Below the pieces are notes generated by a model. The model saw only the letters and a list, made by a program, of their open reading frames with translations. It did no database searches and had not been told where the DNA came from. Positions 35,166 through 44,203 of a DNA stretch of 64,000 nucleotides are shown piece after piece. Position 1 is the stretch's first letter. Each line of letters opens with the position of its first letter. Where the stretch lies: contig JASJOS010000012.1 in assembly GCA_030068525.1 (NCBI GenBank), forward strand, positions 248,001 to 312,000. Direction: 5' to 3'. The position numbers were made by a program, and so were the translations under genes. Source of the stretch: Xanthocytophaga flava (GTDB lineage: Bacteria; Bacteroidota; Bacteroidia; Cytophagales; 172606-1).

Positions 35166-36254
35166 ATGTTACAGGCATCCTATCAGAAACACACCTTACA
35201 ATTTACATTTGAAGCAGGAACATCCCGTGGTATTCTTACTGAACGAGATACCTATTACATTAAGCTTTGGGATTCAAGCAATCCGTCTGTTTTTGGGTTG
35301 GGAGAATGCGCCCCTCTCCGAGGTCTTAGTATAGATGATGTTCCCGACTATGAATTACAGATAAGAAAAATCTGTGACACCATCAATAAAAAGCATTTGT
35401 CAATAGATAACATCGACACACTACCGCAACTGGTCGATGAAGAATATCCTTCGATTGTATTCGGGGTCGAAACAGCATGTCTGGATCTAATCAACAATGG
35501 CAAGCGATTTTTATTTGATACTCCTTTTAGTCGTGGAGAAGCCGGTATTGAAATCAATGGACTTATCTGGATGGGAAAGGAAGAGTTTATGAGGGAACAG
35601 ATTGAGGCAAAACTAAGAGCAGGATATCATTGTATTAAAATGAAGATTGGAGCTATTGACTTTGAGAAGGAATGTGCGTTATTGGAGTCCATCCGCAAAT
35701 ACTATACACCCGAACAAATCATATTACGGGTAGATGCGAATGGAGCCTTCACACCTAAAGAAGCCCTTAAAAAATTAACAATCATCTCTCAGTATAACTT
35801 ACATTCTATTGAGCAGCCTATTAAGCAAGGACAAACAGACATACTAGCTCAACTTTGCGCAACGACTCCCCTACCAATTGCATTGGATGAAGAACTGATT
35901 GGCATTACTACCTATCAGGAAAAAAAAAGATTGCTTCAGAAGATTAAGCCACAATACATTATCTTGAAACCTTCGTTACTAGGAGGATTCCGGCATTGTC
36001 AGGAATGGATTGAACTAGCAGAACAGCAACATATAGGCTGGTGGATTACATCCGCACTTGAATCCAATATTGGTCTCAATGCCATTGCCCAATTTACAGC
36101 ATACCTAAACAATCCTATTCCACAAGGGCTGGGAACTGGTCAGTTATATCATAATAATATCAGCTCTCCATTGGAAATACGAAACGGATTCCTTTATTAT
36201 AATAACCAGCAAAGCTGGCATATTGAAGATATTTTATCATTTGGGAATCTATGA
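35166..36254 (+). CDS. menC: o-Succinylbenzoate synthase
   Basis: Enolase-superfamily enzyme of 362 residues that dehydrates SHCHC to o-succinylbenzoate in menaquinone synthesis. The KxK pair is Lys158/Lys160 (CIKMKIGAID); metal ligands are Asp190 (RVDANGAF), Glu216 (HSIEQPIKQ) and Asp241 (ALDEELIG); the second catalytic lysine is Lys268 (ILKPSLLGG). The C-terminal WWITSALESNIGLNAIAQ and PQGLGTGQLY blocks fit Bacteroidota MenC better than dipeptide epimerases. The other men genes are not in the window. It is followed by repeat array C. Confidence 0.9.
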   Translation: MLQASYQKHTLQFTFEAGTSRGILTERDTYYIKLWDSSNPSVFGLGECAPLRGLSIDDVPDYELQIRKICDTINKKHLSIDNIDTLPQLVDEEYPSIVFGVETACLDLINNGKRFLFDTPFSRGEAGIEINGLIWMGKEEFMREQIEAKLRAGYHCIKMKIGAIDFEKECALLESIRKYYTPEQIILRVDANGAFTPKEALKKLTIISQYNLHSIEQPIKQGQTDILAQLCATTPLPIALDEELIGITTYQEKKRLLQKIKPQYIILKPSLLGGFRHCQEWIELAEQQHIGWWITSALESNIGLNAIAQFTAYLNNPIPQGLGTGQLYHNNISSPLEIRNGFLYYNNQQSWHIEDILSFGNL

Positions 36255-36305
36255 ATGATCTCAAATCTCAGGAAGAGAAGGTGAATCCAGGGAGGATTTC
36301 TGATT

Positions 36306-36586
36306 TGCGTATAGTTCACAGCAAACTATTTTTTAGCAAGAACAAGACGTCCTACTTATCGGCTGATAAATTGCGTTTTATTCATGGCAGTTTTGCTTTT
36401 GAACATAACTCACGGCAGATTTTATTTTGACCGGAATTCCGATCACTTTTTCGTTTGCGTATAGTTCACCGCAAAAACAAAATATGATCGGAATTCACCG
36501 CAAGTAGTTGCCTGCCGTGAATAAACCGCAACGAAAATTTTATTACGAACTTAATGTATGGGTTTCTTTGGCGTGAATCCAGTAGA
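36306..36586. repeat. Array C: 18-base palindromes with about 28-base period
   Basis: Clear units start at 36306, 36372, 36400, 36428, 36456, 36485 and 36513; degenerate ones at 36541 and 36569. Examples: TGCGTATAGTTCACAGCA (36306), TGACCGGAATTCCGATCA (36428), TGCGTATAGTTCACCGCA (36456), TGCCGTGAATAAACCGCA (36513). Spacing is 28 bases with one 29 and one irregular 66-base gap. Arms are mostly TGCG/CGCA but one unit has the TGAC/ATCA form of array B. Spacers are 10 bases, one being GATTTTATTT as in array A. It lies between convergent menC and the GH43 gene. Confidence 0.8.
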
Positions 36587-36634
36587 TGTTGCTCAGCAAG
36601 CGAGTCGCTAGTTATCATTCGGGATAAATCATAT

Positions 36635-36669
36635 TGCGGTCTCAGCGTTCAATGATTCCTGAGACCGCA
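36635..36669 (-). terminator. Hairpin after GH43 gene
   Basis: Arms 36635-36645 and 36659-36669 (TGCGGTCTCAG and its complement) form an 11-bp perfect GC-rich stem with a 13-base loop, 5 bases past the GH43 stop. The following minus-strand sequence lacks a strong T run. Confidence 0.5.
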
Positions 36670-36674
36670 AAGCC

Positions 36675-37688
36675 TTATTTTAAAGGTTGAGCAGCAACAC
36701 CTTCATTCGTAATCTTGACTGGCTTAATATGTCCATTTTCATCAAATTCAAGCATATCAATACAAGTGACCCGGTGGTTACCATCTGTCTCTCCTAATGG
36801 ACGACGATGATACACAATATACCACTTGTCTTTCTTGTCCACATGAATTACTGAATGATGCCCAGCACCTGTTGCAACCTGAGCGTCCTGTTGTAAAATT
36901 TTCCCAATCCGCTGGAATGGCCCCATAGGAGAATCCGCAATGGCATAGGCAACAGAATAATTAGGTCCTGTCCAACCACCTTCAGACCACATGAAGTAAT
37001 ATTTACCATTCCGTATAAACATAAAAGGTCCTTCTACATACCCTTTGGGCGTAATTTCTTTAAAAGTAGTTCCATCTTCAAATGGCACAAATCCTTTAAA
37101 ATCTTTGCTCAGCTTGGCAATATTACAATGTGACCATCCACCATAAATCATATAATATTGTCCATCCTTATCTTTAAAAACAAACTGATCAATAGGTTGA
37201 GCCCCATTATGAAACTTATCGATCAATGGCTTACCCAGATGATCCTTAAACGGTCCTTCCGGCTTATCTGCTACAGCTACTCCTATTCCACCATATTCCT
37301 GATCGTTTTGAATATCATTTGCACCAAAGAATAAATAGTACTTTCCTTCTTTTTCAACAATAGCAGGTGCCCATATAGCTCTTTTGGCCCACTTTACCTG
37401 CGTTGTATCCAGTATACGTTCGTGTTTAGTCCAGGTCACCAGATCAGGAGAAGAAAAGGCGTCAAAAAACACCTGTTGATTGTAAGGTGCTGAATAGGTA
37501 GGGTAAATCCAGTATTTTCCTTTAAATAAAACACCCTCCGGATCTGCATACCATCCTGGAAAAACAGGATTCCCACTAGTCTTTGTAGCAGACTTTTTTG
37601 AATCTTTTGGCGTTTTTGGGGATGCTTTCTGTGAAAAGACAGGGAGACAAAGAGCAATTAAAATACTGGCTAAAAAGAGTTTTTTCAT
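36675..37688 (-). CDS. Glycoside hydrolase family 43
   Basis: About 337 residues from the chosen ATG at 37688, which starts a signal peptide (MKKLFLASILIALCLPVFSQ); the frame continues upstream to 37760 but without signal character. The five-bladed propeller of GH43 is shown by NPVFPGWYADPEGVLF (catalytic base Asp49), PIDQFVFKDKDG (Asp167, pKa modulator) and YVEGPFMFIRNGKYY (general acid Glu219). GH43 enzymes are mainly arabinofuranosidases and xylosidases; specificity cannot be read here. There is no SusCD next to it, and it has its own terminator. Confidence 0.88.
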   Translation of the reverse strand: MKKLFLASILIALCLPVFSQKASPKTPKDSKKSATKTSGNPVFPGWYADPEGVLFKGKYWIYPTYSAPYNQQVFFDAFSSPDLVTWTKHERILDTTQVKWAKRAIWAPAIVEKEGKYYLFFGANDIQNDQEYGGIGVAVADKPEGPFKDHLGKPLIDKFHNGAQPIDQFVFKDKDGQYYMIYGGWSHCNIAKLSKDFKGFVPFEDGTTFKEITPKGYVEGPFMFIRNGKYYFMWSEGGWTGPNYSVAYAIADSPMGPFQRIGKILQQDAQVATGAGHHSVIHVDKKDKWYIVYHRRPLGETDGNHRVTCIDMLEFDENGHIKPVKITNEGVAAQPLK

Positions 37689-38112
37689 TTGCAAGTAGTA
37701 AAGATGATCAGAAAATTGCGACATGGCGAAACTACACACAAACGATAAGAAAGCAAACAAGGCTACTTCCGAATTTTAACTTTTCTGAAATAGAAAAAGA
37801 CTCAATGGAGCATGTGCTTTTGAAACAACATAGGCTCTATTTTATTTTTTATTGATTTTGACTCTGTTGTTTGAGATCTTCCTTTCTGTTCTCAGATTAC
37901 TTTGCATTTTTCTACCTACAGCCCTTTAGAACCTTCTGCCCTCTTAGCCAAAGGCCAAATCTGAGCGAAAAAAGCCTTACATACCTACACTGGCTACCAC
38001 GCTTAAAGGGAGCACAACTCTCTTTATCTCTTAAGGTTTCTTCCCTTTACTTGCAGCCCCTATGGCTTTCTTTATAGAAATTCGAGATAATTTAAGCACT
38101 GTTTATCTGATG
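37689..38112. other. Intergenic region, no gene supported
   Basis: About 420 bases between the GH43 start and the end of the DJ-1 gene, both minus strand. A 68-codon plus-strand frame at 37871-38077 has skewed composition and no domain, so it is not called. I see no palindromic array here. Confidence 0.4.
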
Positions 38113-39177
38113 CTAATTTAGTTTATGAAAAACCTTTGGGTCTTGTGATAAAGTATATCCTGTGATGCGATTACGTTTATCTCTTATGAAGGTGATAGTT
38201 TCTTTCCCATTTGCATCTGTAAACGTATTTTCTTTTGTGAAGAACAGAGGATAATTACGATCCCGCACAATAGCATACAATCCTTTTTCTCTTTCGCTCA
38301 CTTTTATCTGGATCTTTGAACCGTCATTAAACTCATAGGTGCCTGTATATAATTTCAGATTATCTACAGGCTCCAAAGCCTTGTATGGATTATATTCGGT
38401 AAGAATCAATCCTTCACCAGGCGTCCATTTGTCGTATTCCATATAGTAAGCCGTTTTTCGGGCAGCATCAAATCCGTTTAGTTTGGCTACCAGATGCAGT
38501 GCCCCATCTATACCTGCAGAAATACCAGCTGTTGTAATCAAATTGCCATTATCAACAAACCGCACATTTTTCAATACTTTTGTTTCCGGATAGCTCTTCT
38601 CCAGATTATCCAGCGAACTGTGAAATGTTGTGGCTGTTTTTCCTTTTAATAATCCTGCTTCACCCAAGACAAAAGCACCAGTACAAACAGAAAAATAATA
38701 TTCTATATTTTGTTGTGACTGCACCCATTTGATTACATCAGGATCAGAGGCAGGTACATTCGATGACCCACCAAAAAAGGCAAGTATATCGGCTTTGGGA
38801 GCATCTTGTATACTATAATCAGGAGTAACTGTCAGCAATCCTTGAGCCTTTATAGGAGCCTTTGTCTTAGAAACTGTAAATACATCGAAGCCAGCATAAG
38901 TAAAGACTTCCAATGGACCTGCAAAATCCAGTATTTCAATTCCATCCTGAAGATAAAATGCAATCTTTTTTCTAGGAGAAGGCAGTTTGTCTTTGCTTTC
39001 ATTTTTTAAGACCAATGGCATTCCACAATGGGTACAAACGCCCGGTTTATCAAAAGATAATGTGTCACATTGGCTATTACAGGGAGGACACACATATGCA
39101 ACAGGCATTTGTGAAAAGGATTGAAAAGATATGGACATCAACAACAGTCCCATAAACAGAGTGAGTAGTTTGTTCAT
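38113..39177 (-). CDS. Exported DJ-1/PfpI family protein with metal-binding ribbon
   Basis: A 354-residue protein with a signal peptide (to about FSQ, residue 23). Residues 28-55 contain a cysteine-rich ribbon (Cys30, 33, 37, 48, 51; CTHCGMPL) like heavy-metal-binding domains. Residues about 70-250 are a DJ-1/PfpI domain with nucleophile Cys165 in FSVCTGAFVLGEAGLLKGKT. The last 90 residues form a beta-rich domain with NLKLYTGTYEFNDGSKIQIKV. Most DJ-1 proteins are cytoplasmic, so export plus a metal ribbon is unusual. Its own promoter lies at 39199-39229, between it and the DJ-1/AraC regulator upstream. Confidence 0.8.
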   Translation of the reverse strand: MNKLLTLFMGLLLMSISFQSFSQMPVAYVCPPCNSQCDTLSFDKPGVCTHCGMPLVLKNESKDKLPSPRKKIAFYLQDGIEILDFAGPLEVFTYAGFDVFTVSKTKAPIKAQGLLTVTPDYSIQDAPKADILAFFGGSSNVPASDPDVIKWVQSQQNIEYYFSVCTGAFVLGEAGLLKGKTATTFHSSLDNLEKSYPETKVLKNVRFVDNGNLITTAGISAGIDGALHLVAKLNGFDAARKTAYYMEYDKWTPGEGLILTEYNPYKALEPVDNLKLYTGTYEFNDGSKIQIKVSEREKGLYAIVRDRNYPLFFTKENTFTDANGKETITFIRDKRNRITGYTLSQDPKVFHKLN

Positions 39178-39198
39178 AGTGTATTACTTTATGATGAA

Positions 39199-39229
39199 CA
39201 AAGCTACGGACACTACTTTCCTCTGCAAA
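39199..39229 (-). promoter_or_regulatory. Promoter of the DJ-1 gene
   Basis: On the minus strand: TTTG (39226-39229), 19-base spacer, TAGCTTTG (39199-39206), 22 bases before the ATG. Both elements match the Bacteroidota consensus. Confidence 0.6.
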
Positions 39230-39247
39230 GGACAACATAACGCAGTA

Positions 39248-40264
39248 TCAGGACATTTCCAATGAAGCAACGTCTCCAGGCAATACTCCCCGATGCTTTT
39301 TAAGCAATGCTCTGAGCTGGTTAGAGCTCAAGCCACACTCCTTACTTACTACTTCTACTTTATTACCAGTCGATAAGAGCTGCACGGCTCGCTCAACCCT
39401 GAGTTTCTCAAGATAATCTCCGATTGTGATTCCTGTTGTTTTCTTAAAACACCGGGTTAGGTTACGGATACTCATGTTAACGTGCTCAGCTACAGACTCC
39501 AAAGAAGAGGTGCCAGATAAATGACTCATCAGATAATTTTGCGCCTCATGAATCTGACTGTCCATATGATTTCTGTATTGCAGAAAAATGCTTAGTTGTG
39601 GATCCCCTTCACTTCGCCGAAAATAGACTACAACTTCTTTGGCTACTTCGATGGCCCATTTTGTTCCAAACTCTTTCTCAATAATATACAAAGCCAAATC
39701 AATACCTGATGCAACTCCTGCACTGGTATATATATTCCCATCTACCACAAACAATCTGTCTTTTCTGAGGTAAACCGCAGGGTATTTTTGCGAGAATCTG
39801 GATAAATACTTCCAGTGCGTTGTACAACTTTTTCCACTGAGCAAACCTGCCTCTGCCAATAAGAAAGCCCCCGTACACACAGAACAGACATGTGCTCCAT
39901 GTGAAGCCTGTCTTCTAAGCCACTTAAAAAAGGGATCACAATTCTGTATGAAGCTACTATCTGAAATCAGCGTATATTCCAAGCCTGGCACAAATACATA
40001 GTCTTCTTCGCTCAATTCAAACTCAACATAAGGCTTCAGATTTGAAAAAGATAATCCAGCACTACTTTCTGCATGTATAGCAGTACTTACAGAAACAAAA
40101 TGTAGTTCGACAAGCATACCCAACTCTTTTGCCTCATAAAAAATATGGGCAGGGCCATTCAGGTCTAACAAATGAACCTTAGGTGGAACAATAAATAGTA
40201 TGTTCTTACTAGTTTTCAGAAAGGTTGAAATAACAAATTGTGGGAAGTGTCTTCTTTGTAGCAA
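39248..40264 (-). CDS. GlxA-family AraC regulator with DJ-1/PfpI domain
   Basis: A 338-residue regulator. Residues about 20-210 are a DJ-1/PfpI domain with Cys130 in CSVCTGAFLLAEAGLLSGKS, almost the same block as in the neighbouring exported protein. Residues about 235-335 hold an AraC-type double helix-turn-helix (SLESVAEHVNMSIRNLTRCFKKTTG; VERAVQLL). GlxA-like regulators respond to small ligands bound by the DJ-1 domain. The only workable start is TTG at 40264, as a stop lies 9 bases further up. It likely controls the DJ-1 gene just downstream. Confidence 0.88.
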   Translation of the reverse strand: MLQRRHFPQFVISTFLKTSKNILFIVPPKVHLLDLNGPAHIFYEAKELGMLVELHFVSVSTAIHAESSAGLSFSNLKPYVEFELSEEDYVFVPGLEYTLISDSSFIQNCDPFFKWLRRQASHGAHVCSVCTGAFLLAEAGLLSGKSCTTHWKYLSRFSQKYPAVYLRKDRLFVVDGNIYTSAGVASGIDLALYIIEKEFGTKWAIEVAKEVVVYFRRSEGDPQLSIFLQYRNHMDSQIHEAQNYLMSHLSGTSSLESVAEHVNMSIRNLTRCFKKTTGITIGDYLEKLRVERAVQLLSTGNKVEVVSKECGLSSNQLRALLKKHRGVLPGDVASLEMS

Positions 40265-40333
40265 CCAAAATTATTATATCCTGGCTTTTCTTAAAGAAAA
40301 AATAAGTCAGCAGGAAAAAATGTATACAATAAA

Positions 40334-40366
40334 AAAAGCCTGTAAGGTTATCTCTTACAGGCTTTT
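40334..40366 (-). terminator. Terminator of tRNA-fMet copy 1
   Basis: Arms 40334-40346 and 40354-40366 (AAAAGCCTGTAAG and its complement) pair over 13 bp with a 7-base loop. A T run follows on the minus strand. Confidence 0.75.
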
Positions 40367-40367
40367 A

Positions 40368-40443
<76 letters not shown>

Positions 40444-40579
40444 ATCTAAATTGGAGTGCAAAGATGCAAGGTTGTTTTCAATAAACCTAATAGTAAGCAC
40501 TTTTTATTTTATTTATTTTTCAAAACTCATTAACTCGCTACTAATCAACACACTGCAACCTTCTATCTCTTAAGAAAGT

Positions 40580-40612
40580 AAAAGCCTGTAAGATTATCTC
40601 TTACAGGCTTTT
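40580..40612 (-). terminator. Terminator of tRNA-fMet copy 2
   Basis: The same 13-bp hairpin as at 40334-40366 (arms 40580-40592 and 40600-40612), with a 7-base loop. Confidence 0.75.
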
Positions 40613-40613
40613 A

Positions 40614-40689
<76 letters not shown>

Positions 40690-40736
40690 ATCTAAATTGG
40701 AGTGCAAAGATGCAAGGTTGTTTTCAATAAATCAAG

Positions 40737-40744
40737 TATATTTG
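40737..40744 (+). promoter_or_regulatory. era -7 element
   Basis: TATATTTG matches TAnnTTTG exactly; a TTG at 40718-40720 is a possible -33 element with a short 16-base spacer. Transcription would start near 40750. Confidence 0.45.
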
Positions 40745-40808
40745 CAAAAAAATCTTTATACCCTAAATCTCTGTGTCAAAAAAATTCAAACAGGGATTCT
40801 TAATCAAT

Positions 40809-41717
40809 ATGACAGACGTACTACCAGATCAGGTCCTTCCTCAACACCGGGCAGGCTTTGTAAGCATTGTAGGCAAGCCCAATGTTGGCAAATCGACACT
40901 GATGAATGCATTAGTAGGTGAGCACCTCTCCATTATTACATACAAAGCACAGACTACCCGTCACCGTATTATGGGTATTCTGAACGGAGACGATTTTCAG
41001 ATCGTATATTCGGATACACCAGGTATCATCCAGCCCAAATATGAATTGCAGCAGAAAATGATGCGATTTGTACATACATCTCTGGAAGATGCAGACATTA
41101 TTCTATTTGTAACAGACATCTTTGAAAAACATGATGAGTCTGATGTTACACAAAAACTATCACATACAGAAACACCTATTTTTGTATTGATTAACAAAAC
41201 AGATCTGGCAACAGAAGAACAGATAGCAGAAAAAGTCGCTTACTGGAAGGAAACTGTTAAAGCTAAAGAAGTTATCCCAATATCAGCTTTAAAGAAAAAC
41301 AATATAGATCTGCTTTTTCAAACTATAATAGCCAATTTGCCAGATCATCCGCCTTATTTTCCTAAAGATGAACTTACAGACAAACCAGAACGTTTCTTTG
41401 CATCAGAAATACTTCGGGAAAAAATCTTTTTGAATTATGATAAAGAAGTTCCTTATAGCTGCGAAGTAGTTATTACCAGCTTTAAGGATAAAAAGGATAT
41501 ACTGGTTATTCAGGCTGAAATTATGGTAGAAAGGACCAGTCAGCGAGCTATTCTGCTGGGTCACAAAGGAGAAAACATCAAGAAAGTGGGTATGCAGGCC
41601 AGAAAAGATATGGAAGAGTTTTTTGGCAGAAAAGTATTTCTGGAGACCTTTGTTAAAGTAGAAGCAGACTGGAGAAGCAGAGAAAACACTTTACGGAGAT
41701 TTGGCTATTCAGAATAA
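40809..41717 (+). CDS. era: GTPase Era
   Basis: Ribosome-maturation GTPase that binds the 3' end of 16S rRNA in the 30S subunit. About 302 residues from the ATG at 40809; an in-frame GTG at 40773 would add 12 residues. G1 is GKPNVGKST, G3 DTPG (in YSDTPGIIQP), G4 NKTD, and the C-terminal KH domain carries LLGHKGENIKKVG. Length is normal. It is followed 103 bases later by der, and the two are probably cotranscribed. Confidence 0.95.
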   Translation: MTDVLPDQVLPQHRAGFVSIVGKPNVGKSTLMNALVGEHLSIITYKAQTTRHRIMGILNGDDFQIVYSDTPGIIQPKYELQQKMMRFVHTSLEDADIILFVTDIFEKHDESDVTQKLSHTETPIFVLINKTDLATEEQIAEKVAYWKETVKAKEVIPISALKKNNIDLLFQTIIANLPDHPPYFPKDELTDKPERFFASEILREKIFLNYDKEVPYSCEVVITSFKDKKDILVIQAEIMVERTSQRAILLGHKGENIKKVGMQARKDMEEFFGRKVFLETFVKVEADWRSRENTLRRFGYSE

Positions 41718-41820
41718 AGTACTTCTTCCGATTAAAAAATAAGAATTATACTATTTTCAAAAGATTTGAAGTTCGGATTTTTAGCGACTACATCTTTTGA
41801 TGCAATGACTTAAGAATTTT

Positions 41821-43128
41821 ATGGCAAATATTATAGCAATTGTAGGAAGACCTAATGTAGGCAAATCGACATTCTTCAATAGATTGATCGAAAAAAGACA
41901 AGCGATCATGGACAACGTCAGTGGGGTCACACGTGATCGACACTATGGGCATGGAGAATGGTGCGGAAAGTTTTTTACAGTAATTGATACTGGAGGATAT
42001 GTAGTAGGTTCTGATGATATCTTTGAAGAATCTATTCGGGATCAGGTTGAGCTGGCTATTGAAGAAGCCAGTGTCTTACTATTCATGGTAGACGCAGATG
42101 CAGGCTTGACGGATCTGGACAAAGATTTTGCTCATGTCCTACGCAGATCCAAAAAGCCAGTCTTTCTGGTAGCTAATAAAGCTGACACAACCCAAAAGGC
42201 TCAGATGGCAGGTGAGTTTTATGCATTGGGATTGGGTGAAGTGTATCCTATCTCCTCTCAAACAGGTTCAGGTACAGGAGAGCTTCTGGATGAAGTAGTA
42301 AAAGACTTTACAGAAGAAGGAATTGAAGATCCAAATGCCGGTATACCTCGAATCTCGATTCTGGGGCGTCCGAATGTTGGTAAATCCTCTTTCCTGAATG
42401 CACTTCTTGGCAAAGAACGCAGTATTGTGACAGATATAGCAGGAACAACACGGGATGCTATCGATACTCACTATAAATTGTTTGGCAAAGATTTCATCAT
42501 TACGGATACTGCAGGTATGCGTCGCAAAGCCAAAGTGAAGGATGATATAGAGTTTTATTCCGTAATGCGCTCCATCAGAGCACTGGAAGACTCTGATATA
42601 TGTATCATCATGCTGGATGCTACACGTGGTATCGAAAGTCAGGATGTGAACATTATCTGGCTGGCAGAGCGTAGCAGAAAAGGCATAGTAATTATGATGA
42701 ACAAATGGGATGCATTGGAGAAAGATCACAAAACAGCTGAAAAAGTAAAGAAAGAAATTCTTGAACGGATTGCACCGCTTGACTATGCCCCTATTTTCTT
42801 TACGTCTGTCACAGAAAAACAACGGATTTTCCAAACTATTGAAAAAGCTGTTGAAGTATATGAAAATCGTACACAAAAGATAGCGACATCTGCCTTAAAC
42901 AATGCTCTCTTACCAGAAATCGAGCATTATCCGCCTCCTGCGGTTAAGGGTAAATACATCAAAATCAAATATATTACTCAATTACCAACCAAGACTCCAA
43001 CATTCGCATTTTTCTGTAATTTACCTCAGTATATTCAGAAGCCATACGAACGATTCCTGGAGAATAAGATCAGAGAACATTTTAGTTTTGAAGGTATTCC
43101 AATTAACCTGGTATTCCGGAAGAAATAA
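41821..43128 (+). CDS. der: GTPase Der (EngA)
   Basis: Double-GTPase ribosome-assembly factor for the 50S subunit, 435 residues. Two G domains are seen: GRPNVGKSTFFN with DTGG and NKAD in the first (about 1-165), and GRPNVGKSSFLN with DTAGMRRKAKVKDDIEFYS and NKWD in the second (about 175-350). The C-terminal KH-like domain has PPAVKGKYIKIKYITQ. Complete and typical. Its end is marked by a GC-rich terminator. Confidence 0.96.
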   Translation: MANIIAIVGRPNVGKSTFFNRLIEKRQAIMDNVSGVTRDRHYGHGEWCGKFFTVIDTGGYVVGSDDIFEESIRDQVELAIEEASVLLFMVDADAGLTDLDKDFAHVLRRSKKPVFLVANKADTTQKAQMAGEFYALGLGEVYPISSQTGSGTGELLDEVVKDFTEEGIEDPNAGIPRISILGRPNVGKSSFLNALLGKERSIVTDIAGTTRDAIDTHYKLFGKDFIITDTAGMRRKAKVKDDIEFYSVMRSIRALEDSDICIIMLDATRGIESQDVNIIWLAERSRKGIVIMMNKWDALEKDHKTAEKVKKEILERIAPLDYAPIFFTSVTEKQRIFQTIEKAVEVYENRTQKIATSALNNALLPEIEHYPPPAVKGKYIKIKYITQLPTKTPTFAFFCNLPQYIQKPYERFLENKIREHFSFEGIPINLVFRKK

Positions 43129-43133
43129 TATAG

Positions 43134-43165
43134 AAAGCCCATCCTTTAATCTGAGGATGGGCTTT
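43134..43165. terminator. Bidirectional terminator after der
   Basis: Arms 43134-43145 and 43154-43165 (AAAGCCCATCCT and complement) form a 12-bp stem with an 8-base loop, followed by T-rich DNA. It also faces the end of the convergent gene at 43169. Confidence 0.8.
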
Positions 43166-43168
43166 TGT

Positions 43169-44128
43169 TTAAAAAGGCAGATTACCTAGATCTACATTTC
43201 CTCCAGAGAAAATAATTCCAACCTTTTTCCCTTTAAATAGTTCCTTCTCTTTGAGTAAAGCCGCCAACGGAACCACTCCGCTAGGCTCAACAACTACCTT
43301 CATACGCTCCCAGACTAATCTCATGGCAGCAATAATCTCTTCGTCTGTAACTGTAACAATACTCTTTACATATTTTTGTATTAATGGAAACGTCTTATCT
43401 CCCAGATTAGTCAACAAGCCATCCGCAATTGTTTTGATATAAGGAGCAGATACAATCTTTCCTTCTTGCAAAGACAGATAAGCATCCTGTGCACCTTCAG
43501 GTTCTCCCGCTATCACAATTGTCTTTGGAGAAAAATAATGTACACTTAGTGCTGTTCCACTTAATAATCCCCCACCACCAACAGGTGCTAGTATACTATC
43601 CAGATCAGGTATCTCCTCTATCAACTCCTTAGCAGCAGTTGCCTGTCCTGCAATTACATGATAGTTGTTAAATGGATGTACAAACGTAGCTCCTGTACGT
43701 TTAACTACTTCGTTCAATGCCTCTTCTCTTGCCTGAAGAGTGGGTTTACAAAATATAATTTCAGCTCCATACCCCGCAACCGCCTTCTTCTTGATTTCTG
43801 GCGCATTTTCTGGCATCACAATATAGGCTTTGCATCCTACTTCTCTGGCTGCATAAGCAATAGCTTGTGCATGGTTTCCAGAGGAGTGGGTAGCTACTCC
43901 TTTTTGTCGCTCTTCTTCACTCAGTTGCAAAACTGCATTTATTCCTCCTCTAATCTTAAATGCACCTATCTTTTGCAGATTTTCGCATTTAAAATAAACT
44001 TCGGCTCCAGATATCTCATTAACAGTATGAGAGGTTAGAACAGGGGTTTGATGTATAAATGGCCTGATTCGGGTATGTGCCTCTTCTATAATCTCTTTGG
44101 TAGGAATATTAGTACTCACAAATAACAT
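43169..44128 (-). CDS. Threonine dehydratase / serine racemase-type PLP enzyme
   Basis: A 319-residue fold-type II PLP enzyme. Lys58 in GAFKIRGG is the Schiff-base lysine, SSGNHAQA binds the substrate carboxylate, and GGGGLLSG holds the PLP phosphate. It lacks the C-terminal ACT regulatory domain of biosynthetic IlvA, so it is a catabolic threonine/serine ammonia-lyase or a serine racemase; sequence alone does not separate these. It is a single gene, convergent with der. Confidence 0.88.
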   Translation of the reverse strand: MLFVSTNIPTKEIIEEAHTRIRPFIHQTPVLTSHTVNEISGAEVYFKCENLQKIGAFKIRGGINAVLQLSEEERQKGVATHSSGNHAQAIAYAAREVGCKAYIVMPENAPEIKKKAVAGYGAEIIFCKPTLQAREEALNEVVKRTGATFVHPFNNYHVIAGQATAAKELIEEIPDLDSILAPVGGGGLLSGTALSVHYFSPKTIVIAGEPEGAQDAYLSLQEGKIVSAPYIKTIADGLLTNLGDKTFPLIQKYVKSIVTVTDEEIIAAMRLVWERMKVVVEPSGVVPLAALLKEKELFKGKKVGIIFSGGNVDLGNLPF

Positions 44129-44203
44129 TAGGATAGTATTTATAGGATAACTAGTTGTAAAATAACAAAGTACAACATAAAAATCTAAACTCGCTCTACT
44201 TCC

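Noticed and set aside
37871-38077. 68-codon plus-strand frame
   Set aside because: Leucine/serine-rich with no domain and no neighbours on that strand; treated as chance.
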